Positions 37,234 through 49,200 of a DNA stretch of 64,000 bases are shown piece after piece. A program made the position numbers and the translations under genes. The notes beneath the pieces were generated by a model. It was given only the letters and a program-made list of their open reading frames with translations. It was not told the DNA's origin and made no database searches. The stretch comes from Stichopus chloronotus (taxonomy: Eukaryota > Echinodermata > Holothuroidea > Aspidochirotida > Stichopodidae): the NCBI GenBank assembly GCA_021234535.1, contig CM037835.1, positions 682,001 through 746,000 of the forward strand. Reading direction: 5' to 3'. Numbering within the stretch: position 1 is the stretch's first letter; each line of letters starts with the position of its first letter.

Positions 37234-40200
37234 GTATCCTTCATGATTATTTTTGACTAACAATAACATAAGGCGTAGGCCTGTAATCGTTGGCATCAGA
37301 CTATAGTGCAGAAGGATAGCGTTAGGGCTACACAGTAACTAAATTACACTACAGTTACTCAGTTCACAGACCAGCAAGTTACAACAAACTAACATTAGGA
37401 CAGGCCTAATGTTAGTTGAAATTGAGGATGTCAATTTAGTGGCCCAGGTTGATGTAGCTGTTCAAAGAGGTTGAAACATGCATTAGGCCTAGGCCAATAT
37501 GGCACGAGGCCTGGGCCCAGGCTAGACACACAAGTTAGGCCACCAGACTGGAAAGTTTTCATTCCGTGCGGACAAGTGACTACAGATTTTAAGCTCTTGC
37601 GCGGCCGAAGCTCAGTTTCACAGAAATATTCGCGGTTGAACTGAACGATGATCCGAAGCTGCTGAAGGAGCAGTACCTATACCGTACACAGTTTTGGCGG
37701 GCTCAAGTTGCTCAACCACTCAAATCGAATAGGCTTCAAATGAATTCAAAGGATTTCGAGACAGTACTTTCAACAGCAGCCACCCTGATGCGCGGTCGCG
37801 ACTACTTTCTCCCACGTGCGCGGCCAGATCAAGCGGCTAGTAGGCTCTTGCACGGCCAGATGCTGAATTCAAGGAGGACGCTGTGCGGGCCAGAACTTGT
37901 GCGCGCAAGGCAAACTTTCCAGTCTGGTTAGGCCATAGGCTACTCCACATAAAACTAGGCCTAATTGTTAGGGCTGTGACATAACTTGTACAGTACTCTA
38001 GGCCTTCCTCTTGCTGAGTCCCATGCTGTCCAATGTCCCAAGTCCCGTGCTGATTGAAGCTGGAAATTTGAGTTTCCCTGAGCTAGGCCTATGTTAAAGT
38101 CCCCAAACTGCAAAGATTTAGGCTATGCCATTGCCAAAGTGTGTTTAGGCCTACAGTACAGTAGGCCTAGGGTACAAAGTTAGAATCAGTACCATCAACA
38201 AGTGACGTCAAAAAGGTATCAGACAACTAAGAGTTGGTATAGTGTCTTTTTTTTTATCTTTTCTTACTTCTGCTCTTTAGAATTTTTTTTCTCTGGTCCG
38301 GAAGAAATGTTATATGTTTATTGTTGAAAGAGAACGAAGTCAGAGGAGGCTTCGAACCTAGGGTATCAGAATAACAGTCTCATAACAAGTCTTACACCTT
38401 ACCCGCTATTCTACGAGAGCGGATTTGGTGGTTGGGGGTTTGAAAATGCATACAATACACATAGGCCTATTCCAGCCTAGTCATGTAACAATATTTTATA
38501 TTCATGTACTATAAATAAGTAACGAACCCTAACCCTGAATCGTGATGCCTAACCCGATCACATAACCCGATCCCCTTACCCTGTTTACTAACATTAGGCA
38601 ATGGATTCATCATTCATTCATTCATTTTAATAGCATGAAACCAATTCAACATACAGTACCATAGGTAAGTCGGTTCCACTCCACTGATTATGTACTGCAC
38701 AGTAGCCATGACAGTACGCGCCACTTCCGGGCACTTCTAAATTAGAGCTGGACCTAGTTTATAGTAGTAGTTACACTTACAGCAGAGATGGCAAGTCTCA
38801 TGCTTATTTGGTGTCACACTCCTCAGAGTCAAAACTCACACCCTTAGTCAACACAATCACACACTTTTACAAGTTGGAGTCAGGAGAGTTAAGTAAAGCA
38901 GCACTGCATTTTGACTGAAATTCCTGATGTGAAATCCAAACTTATGCTGCAACACTACTGTCACTACATAACTAATGTAACTTTATTTTGAGGTTGCTAT
39001 GGTATGCATTTATGCACATACTAGAGTCCATGTCATGTCTGTCAACCGACTCTTGCATGTACACTTTGTTGTACTTACGTTGTTAGTCTACACATGTGCT
39101 GCATGTACTAAACTCTGGTAGATACGCTGATCTCTAAACTGGATTGGCAGAACAGATTTTTACAATGATGCCACCTACTGTAACACTACTCTTTTTAGTA
39201 AACAAACATGGCCGAAAATACACTTCAGTGGCTACACTGGTGGCTGGCTGAGTAAGCGTTCGGAAGCACGTACACTTTGTCGTACTACGTAGTTAGTCCA
39301 CACATGCGCTGCATGTACTAAACTCTGATAGATACACTGATCTCTAAACTGGATTGGCAGAACAGATTCTTACATGATGCCACCTACTGTAACACTACTC
39401 TTTTTAGTAAACAAACATGGCCGAAAACACACTTCACTGGCTACTCTGGTGGCTGGCTGAGTAAGTGTTCGGAAGCAATGAACACCTTGACATCTCTGTT
39501 ACAGTATGAATTTTGAATTTGAAATTTTGAGGATCAGGAAGTCTGAAGACTCATCAAGCCAAGAATCCTACAGTATACCATTGTTGACATGGATAAAAAG
39601 TGACCGGATTTACCTACAGTACTTTTTCGATCAGTGTTCAAAGGGTAACAAGGCAGAGGTGAACAGAAAATGCTCCTGGGACCCCCATTTAACCACCTCA
39701 TCTGATGGACAAGAGTGTATCTCCCTTCCATCTTAAATTTAGACACCCCAATGTTATTTGATAGCACTGTCTGTAGTGTTCGAACATGTTTTACTGGACT
39801 TTGTGTAATAAACTCACTTAGTTTTCACTTCAGAACTCCATACAAAATATCCATTTGCCTACTGCAATTAACCCTTATTAGATTAAAAACATCTCCCTGT
39901 TGGCTTTTTGCATCAACATCTTTCTTATCTTTCCTGGGATGTACAGTAGATCTGTCTGTTCCTATCAATGGAGGGAAACATGGGCTCTTTGTTTGTTTTC
40001 TGATAAGATTGGGCTAAGTCAACAGGAGATGAATATATGTGATTACTGACAGCATATTTAGAGTGTTGGGAGATGTGAGTGAACCGTTACAGATTTTGTT
40101 TTCATGTTTTTGGAAAGATCAAGATCACTCATTGATCATTACGTATTAACGTGGATGCTGCAATTGGCAACAATAACTGGGCAATGTTTTACAAACCTTT

Positions 40201-43200
40201 TACCATCATAGGCTAAGCTGTGTACTGCACAAATTTCAGTTGACTGGGGGTGATATGGGTACTGACATATTTTAAAGATATAAATATTTTTTCTATATTT
40301 AAAAAATACCATACTGTACCACTGTGGTAAATTTAAGCTGCCTGAAGTTTCCACAGGACCCCTGCCAGGGATTTGCCCCTCCATCCCCACAGGGGCCCTG
40401 GACCCCATGCCTGATTTCTCACTCTGAGCTATTGAATTGCCGCTGCCTCAGCAATTAACACTGTCATACATCAAGAAATCCCCTCCACTTTTTGCACTCT
40501 GGCCATGCCATGGTGTTTAATCTGCACCATCTTTAAAACTTGGTGGAAATTCAGCATTATATATTTGGGAATAGGTTTAATTGTTTTATGCTTCCACATC
40601 ATCGATTATCGTTATTTGGCGGCAAACCTTAATACCATATCATCTGGTGAATAAAAATATCGTGATCATGATAACAATTTTTGATGTATTGCCCAACATG
40701 CAAAATGTATTGTTAATACACCATATTGAAACTTTTTGATATATCATCCAACATGCACCATATTGTACCATGAAAGAAGCATTGCAATACAACCCTCTTA
40801 CTTACATCTTACTTCCTTTAGGTTGTTCGCATTATTTGTCCCATAGGAGCCATGTGGACCATTTGATGTAATCATGCAAAATGTTTCTTTTCTGCATGTT
40901 TTGCATTACAGTTTTGTCAAATTAGCATTGTGGTAGTGGAACCTTGTAGTGTTCAACATTTGAAGGTCCAACTCCAGAGTGGGCCATAAATCATTGCATT
41001 GTGCAGAGCGATAGTTTTCATCATCAACAGATTATTGTTGCAATCTTAAGGGTTTTTCAGATAAGTATTATAGTATTGTAGTTGAGTACCTTTGACTGAT
41101 CAGCATTCTTAGGGACAAAATGGGGCCCAAACTTTTTGGAATGCGATAAATTGTGGATTAACCCTGGTTTAGACGAAATGACTACAGCTGAGTTAAAATA
41201 ATCTTCATGAGAGGAACCATAATGTTCTTGGGCTCTTCTTTTTTTTTTGTCAGATATTTTTTTCATTGGAGTTCTAGGAACCTGTATTTTAGGTTGGATA
41301 CCAGAGTACCTGTATACTTGACTCCAAGTTCCAAAATATTCTGAAATATTTTGATCATCTTCCAACTGACTAGTCAGTTTGCTAGTTTTTTTTTTACATA
41401 AACCAGATGTTAGCAATTGCCCAACTGAAACTACCTATTTCCTTACTTCATGAAAGTTGCACAGAATATTCAAGTAGCCTTCACTAATATGGCCTCAACA
41501 ACCCTTAGAATGCTTAAAAATCAGAGCTCTAAACATCCTAAAAAAGGTGGAGGGTTCTCTTGAGAGATGTACTTTACAAACTAACATTGATCTATAGTTT
41601 GAAACCTCTAAATTACATATTCAGAAGTCTGCTTTTCCTTGGAATTGCACAAACATACATATTGTGCATGCATGATATCATCAAATTCAGGCAGAAATAG
41701 GAGAAAAATTGAAACCTTGTAAAATTGTGTGTTTGAGAAGACTTCAGTACATACCATTACCTTACATCTAACTGCTTTTGTAAGTAATATGACATGAAAG
41801 TTACACTTTTTGTAATTAGCCTAGCTGTAATACATGAATTTCAAATGGGATTTCTCACAAGTGCTCAATATTAGTTACTGCACAGTGTTTTTAAGGAACA
41901 CATTTTCCTCTTTTTCTTGTAAATTATTTGTGTTTGTGTGTTCAAAAGGATTGTTAAAGGAATGCTCCACCAACAAGGAAACTTAGCATAATATTGATTA
42001 CCATTGTATCAGTTGAACATGATGATTTTACCTGTGGAACTTTTTTAAATACGGGTTTGAAAGTTGGACTTCACGACTGTATGAGCGTGAAAATGTGTGA
42101 CATGGAACGGACAAATGCTGTTTTGCTTTTTTTTGCACTCTTCATGTTCACAGCAAGGTCTTGTATCTCAAAAATCTGTAGCTCAGTGATTATAAAAACA
42201 TAATGAATATCTACATTCAGTAAGATACTTCTTGTTTGTGAAACCAGAGAGCTGTTTTTTACGTGGACAGAAATTCAATTACTGCTGACACATTCAGACC
42301 CCCCAAAATGAGAGAAGATAATCTGTTTACAGTTGTTGACTCGAAGTCATTTTTCTCCTTTATTCATCAGTTCCAGTTATTATCAGTCATGGAGAAACAA
42401 CATTAAAATCAAGTAATCCTTAAAGAATTAGCCCTCTTAGAACAATGCTTTGAAACGTAGTTTTCCAGCTGCTTAGAGAAAACTAAGATTTTATCACCAA
42501 ATATTGAATCATACTGTAACTCACGTTGTGAAATAAACTTTAGAAGCAAGGCACAAACCAGATTTGTCGGTGCTATGTGACAACCAATTGAATTCTGTCA
42601 CTAGGCTCGTACTTGGAATATTCATAAATTAATTCTTCCAAGTATTGTGGGATACTTCCTGGAAATTAGAATGGTAACTTGCATACAAACATGTTTGTAT
42701 TTTTTTTAAGAGACATGAGAAGCAATGTTGGAGAATTCCCTTTAGTAAGAAAATGTAACTTGATTCAAAATATAGTTTGTGAACTTACTGTACCAGAACT
42801 GATGACATCATCAGCTTCACTAAACATGTACAGGCATTGAATGGTATTTGTTATATGATAGCAGCTCTAGCAATTTTGGGGTGCCACCATTAGTTGTCCT
42901 GCACTATACGGTGGAACTGCCTTGAAGTTCTGAGTCCTATCATGCGTGTCCAGGGTCTTCAACCACATTACGGGCATGGTTGTCTTAGAGCTACTGTGAA
43001 GGGTATCTTGCATTTTGTCTACCATCACAGCTGGCTTACTCTAGGACAAAAGTCTTGCTGGATCTTTTTCAAAGCCTTGCAATACTGTCAAAGCTTAGGG
43101 TATGCAACATCCAGGAGGCAGTGAGGAGTATCCTCAGTCACAAAGACACACTTTATACCAGAGGCTTACTGGCTCCCTTGTCAGGGCTTGTTAGTAAACC

Positions 43201-46200
43201 TGATCAAGGTGGTCAATGACTGCCGACTTTTGGAGGAAGTTCAGGCTCTGGTTGGAGTTGACCACCGACTGGATTTGAAGCATACTATACCATTCATACC
43301 TCAACATCTATCCGTGAACCTTCTTTAGGATGGAGGTGTCATTTTCCAGTGTGAACAGAACTGCACTGCTAGAGGGTATTTGGTTGCACATGGAGCAAGC
43401 CAGCCAACATATCAGCCTCCCTGAGATATGACCATCTCGAAAGGACTCCACGTGTTTGCAGTGAACCTGCGGGGGTCAACTCTCACAGTAGTCAAGGACA
43501 ACACCTCCGATTTTGCCTATGTTAAAGGGAAATAGGGCGTTTAGAACACTCCAACATGACATACAAAAGAAAACAGCAGTTATCATTATTAAACCATTCA
43601 GTTTCATCTATAAACATCTACCAAAGCTTCATCTCCTCAAAACATATGCATGTCATGAGTAATGAAGATGCATCATTTGAATTTTGAAAAGTATGGGTGA
43701 ACAAATTAGTGTTGAGCAACAAATAACTGAATTTCTATCTGTGAGGAGCTCATTTCTTGAAAAGGAGGCTTCTGTCCTTCCTCATTTTGAATAATCTATC
43801 ATTGAACGTCTTTAAACATTGGTTTCAAAAATATGAATGTTTTCTCTGAAACAAATGCCCTATTTCCCTTTAAATGTCGACCCAAACCCCCACCTCTCTC
43901 TCTGTCTAGCTGTATGGAAATTCCTGTACGGTTGCAGGCAGCACGACATTGTCCTCTGTGCATGGTACAATGCCAGTTGGCATTTTAAGTTCTGGCAAAT
44001 GTCATTTCCTGGGGACAGCAAATGGTAGCAGTTGGATGACATCTGCCACCTCCTGTTTTTGTCCCTCAACCATATCTTGGTTGCCCTCTTGTCAAACAGG
44101 AGTTGGTTGAGGGACGAAAACATTTTGCATCTACCCCTTCTGGACAGCAAAATTTTTAATAGGGATTGGAGCCACTCCTCTTATACACCTCACCTAGGGT
44201 AGTAATCAAGGATGGGAACTAAGAGTCAACCTACACCCCTCCCCCCCCTCACTGACATTTCCATTTCATTTTCTGACATTTTCTGGCAAGGCCAGAAAAT
44301 GTCAGAAAAAAAAATGTTGTTAATTTTACAAATATTACCAAATAACAAACCAAAATAGAAAAGAGTAAACAATACCTCCCTCCTTCCATGTTTCCAGCCC
44401 AGTCCTAAAAGTAACAAATGTGTGTACTCTTAAGTGGCATGCATAAGCTTCCTTTTGATATAGGCTTAAATATTAAGTTTGTAACTGAAGGAAAACTACA
44501 ACTGTTAGAAAATGGACTTATTATGTTAAAAAATGACAATTTGAAGAAGTTTCAATATTGTGCAATAAATATGTTTTTGCTCTTTAGAAACACCAGACTG
44601 CTCATTTGTAATCCTCTAAACCATCAAAATCCATTGATACAACAAATAGAAGGTCTTAGGTAACCTAGAAGTCCTTTATTAGAGCACTTTTTGACCTTGG
44701 AGCTCTGATTGTAATACGCTTTCATAAGCATTTACATCATTAATGAAATGTGCAGATGTACTCTCTATGGAGACAGGTGATTGTGTAAAGTGGTTAGATA
44801 ATTCGATGTTAAACAAATACCACACTGCTGTAAGGAGCAGGGTGGAGGTTCTCACCCTGTGCAAACTTCCCATTGGAAATATCAATAAAGCACTGTGACA
44901 CATACTTTGTTTTATTTTTGTTGGTAAAGTTTCAGTTAAGTACTTTTAGCTTCAACTAACAGATGAATATTATGATGCAGTGTACTTGTTATAAATTGGA
45001 AGACTCATTATCTCTTCTGATTCCTCTACTGTGATGGCTTCAACATATTTCTCTTTTTTTTTAACATAGTATGTACTAGTTAGAGAAGAGTAGAGGGGGG
45101 TTGACAGCAACTTTACTTCATGTTCATACAGAAGTTCTGTCATAGGACACTTTCTTAATTCTTTTGTTAAAAGTGTTTTACTTTTTGTAACAGCAACCTG
45201 TGACCCTTGATGCTGTTAAAGAAAAGAGTATATCATATTTTGGTATCAAGTTGAGCTTATGTTAATATTTCAGGTATTTATTGTATGACGTTAATCCAGG
45301 AGAGGGGTTTAATCTCCGACGTGATGTCTACATGAGGATTGCAAACCTTGTCAAGGCTTTAAATGAACTTGAACCATGGGTCTTGGTTTTACCCCCATGG
45401 GGACGTCTTTATCACTGGAAGACTAGGGGACTCAACCAACTAAAGATACCGTGGTCTACTTTCTTCGATGTCCGTAGTTTGTCGTATCATGTACCTGTCA
45501 TTGAATATGAAGACTACATTAAAGGTATGGTAACTTGAAGCTGCAGTTCATGATAGAGGAAGAAACATTTTATGAAAGACTCTCTAAAAATGATTGTAAC
45601 ATAGAGTGATTAAGATTAGTACTGTATTGTGTCAATAACACCATTGAAACAGCATGACTGTAGTATATATGCTTTGCTTACATACCAAATGGTGGTTCTC
45701 AAAATAACAGAATAGCAGCAAAAGGTGATGTACACTCAAATTTTGTACTGTTGTAACCGTGACATGTGAAATGAATGTAACCATCTCTAAAAGAATAAGG
45801 CTGAAATTGATGAAGTTATGAAGTATCATTGTATTGAAAGAAGCTCATTGAGTTGTTTTGCGAAATTCAGTAAATTTTTCCAAACCAGTAAAGTTTTCTT
45901 CAGATACTAATGACAAATGGTCAAACTTAGAGGATTCCAATTTTTCACATACAGTGAAACATTAATGAGTGAGAAACTAACAATTTAATTTGATTTTTGA
46001 AAATTTGTTACCAGACACTTATCATAATAGTGCTTGATTCATATTCACACAACCAGTACAAGTAACAGTCAAATGCTCAAAACTTTTGACAGTTTTATAA
46101 CTATTGGATGTGAAACTTGACTAATTTTGCTAATTGTAAGTATTATCATGTGTTTATACCCTTCAAAATCACCACAGTCTTTACTAATATCAATTCAATA

Positions 46201-49200
46201 AGCCCTATTAACCTCTACCCCACCACTCTCTCTATTCAACAACTTGAATGGATTGAAATGTTGTTGTCAATACCTGGAGACAGTTTGAAATCAATATGAT
46301 TGTATCCCTCCTCTCCAAAGTATCTGGCAAGTGGTGATTATTTGGAAGGGGACTTTTCACAGAGGATAATTTTATCATCTTCTTTAGTCACAGGTGAGCC
46401 ACAAATTGATCTCATCTACTATCTTCAAAGTTATGCTGAGGGATGGAAGGATGGAAGGTGGGAGGAGAAAATAGATGAAAGAGATTGCATCGACGATCCC
46501 GTTTACAAGAAAAGTTCCGATGGAAAATATCGAGGCTGGTTCTGGGGGTACTCAGAAACATATGCGTCTGAATTCAAGTGCTTATCTGTTCAAGCTATGG
46601 CTGGAAGTATGGTTCCCATCCTGACCAAGAATACTACAGCTAGGTATTTCTTTCATTTATTTTTCCTTGCTACCTGTACCAACAAACAATGCATTGAGAG
46701 AATAATGGACGAGCATTTTAATTACTAGGCCTACTTGAATTAATTTTAATGTCATCTTGCAGGCTGACCTTCTGCACTACTGCTTATAATCAAGATGGAA
46801 TGTGACCATATAATCGTTGAAAACAGAAACACTCCTATTGTGACTGTGTTTCAGGCTATGGCCAAATTATTGTTTGTTGGTTAATACTTACACTCCAGTA
46901 TTGCGTTTCAGTATATGACTAGATGCTTCTTTAAAACAGCATAGTATGTATGCTCCATTCATGTCTAGTGTTCTAATTTACGATACCTCCCATCAGCAGT
47001 AATTTTTTTGAGAAATTGTCAGTCGGAGTTACTAGGGTAAGACAGGTATCAATGGTATGCAAGGATACATTGAACTGTTTCACTGAATGAAGTTGCTAGG
47101 TTAGAATCAAAGGTGAGTGGGTAGTGGGCAGACTATTGCATAGAGCAATAAAGTATACATGTGCACTAGACTTAAACACTAATTCTAAGCAGCTTCATTT
47201 GTTGATATATTGAAGAGCATTAACTTCTACATTGAAATATGTAAGTTGAAGACTTTCAAAATGATTAAGTTTTCTCTAATATTGTTGTTCTGTAGACCAT
47301 TGGTATCAATAAAATGATTCTGATGATTGTAATCAGTTTATCACTTTCTTAGGCATTATTAGCCAAGAGAGTGTTAACATGTACATATGGCTCTCAATAC
47401 TATCATGAAACTCCATATTGTTTCAAGTACTGTACAACAGTTACAGATGAAATATTCTAAAAAAAAACAGAATGATGTACATAATTGGCTGTAGGAAGGT
47501 GAAAAGCATGAGTTGGGTTAGTGTTGGGTCTAAGGGGATTGGGTGTCCCTCAGTACCCCTCCCATTTGGTAGCCTTAGGTGAAATCTGATGCAATATTTT
47601 GCATCTGTTGAAGTCATATTCTCTCCCAAGAAATCCTGCTGTCCAGGTAAGCTAGTTACTTTGTTTACTTTCTGGGTACTGCAATTCATAAATTTTGTTA
47701 CAGCTGTTAATGATTATGTAGCAAAGCGGATCTAGTGTTTTTAGTAATAATTGTTGTAAATGATAGCCAACATGTCAAGAAATTTGAGCACACAATCTAG
47801 TGTAATATTTTGCATCTTCAATTTCTTTTTAAACTAAGGCTTGTTTCTGGGGGGGAGAGTTGTTTGTCAGCAGCTTTTGGGTTACTTTTGATGCAATTAA
47901 CATTTTAAATCTTGTTTAACACTAATAGAGATTTGCTGATTTTTGTCAGTAGGTTACAGGGTTGTAAGCATGTACTAAATATACATATGAAATCTCAAGT
48001 AGGAAAACTTGGCATAACTTTAAAATCTTTTAAGCTTTTTACGTAGTCAGTACCAGCATGGTCCCTGTTGTTTTTCATGGAGGTCAGAGATTTTTTAGGT
48101 CGATAGCGGTCAGAGTCTGCAAGTATACAACACCAATTCTAGAAGTGACAGTTGATTGAAATTTAAAATAGATTAGTTACGAAATAATTTTCATCTGTTC
48201 TATTGATCTCAAAGGTCATTTTAGTAAAAAAGAGGTCAAAGTTTACATTTCAAAAAAGTTGACTTGTTCAGAACGTAAAGTTATCCTAACATGTCTGCAT
48301 AAAGTCAGTTGATTTGTAAGGTTGATTTCATCATGTACATGAATATAGTAAGAATGTAGTAGGTGTAGGTAGTTGCATTCAGTGAAGTTAACTGTCAAAA
48401 AGTTTCTCTGTCTTTGTTGCCTTAGTTGAAACAATACTTAACATGATAATGATGATGTAAGATGAATTAGTTCAACATCAGCACATCTCAGCTGGTTATT
48501 TGTTACACTTTACAATTTAAAGCAGAATCTACTGTTTAAGGGGCAAAAATTAGTAAATCGTTAATCATTAGAAAAAGTTTAGTCTTTAATCTTTCACTGT
48601 TCTCTTCGATTTGACTCTAGACTATGTATGCCACATTTCATTGTACAGAAATATCTCTGAATTTCCTGACTTTGTAAAAGACAAAGGCAAATATTTAGAA
48701 AATTGTTTATTGTTGCCTAACAAATAGCCATGATGGGTAAAAAAAATTTGGGGGATAAGGAGAAACACAATGTCATTTTAATGGCATGCTAAAATATGAA
48801 TGGTTTTTCTGTAACAATCAGTTAAAATTACTAAATACTGTACTTTATTCACTCTATGTCATAACAAAATCATACAGGAATTACTGTTGTACATTCAGAA
48901 AAACAAGTTGGTTCATAGTGAAATATTGGGAATGATTGGACCACTGAACTTGATAGACAGACAGATAGACTTGCAGGCATGCAGATATACAGACAGACCA
49001 ACTGACCAATGGATAGATAGGCATGTAGGATTAAAAGCAAAACAAAAACAAACTTTCCATCCTGTAGAGATGTTTTAAGCAGTGAAAAGTTTTAGATAAA
49101 GAATACAAATTTCAACATAGAAGTGGTCAATTTTAGCTCTGGTTTTTATTTTGGAAACTCTAGCGTGGAGTTAAAGAGTTTGCCACTGGTCTTCAGATTA

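Larger units (their letters stand above)
37234..45273 (+). other. POFUT2 intron 1 (8.0 kb)
   Basis: The intron has canonical gt...ag ends. It holds an 8-bp-TSD MITE (37543-37927), a SINE fragment, a 211-bp tandem duplication, a gene-like relic, a TTAA MITE and two strong hairpins, each listed separately. The 37930-38320 part is rich in AGGCCTA palindromes. Between the listed items (39480-42880, 44310-45270) I see only unstructured AT-rich DNA; the block 40330-40410 is locally GC-rich with GGGGCCCTGG-type sequence. Confidence 0.85.
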
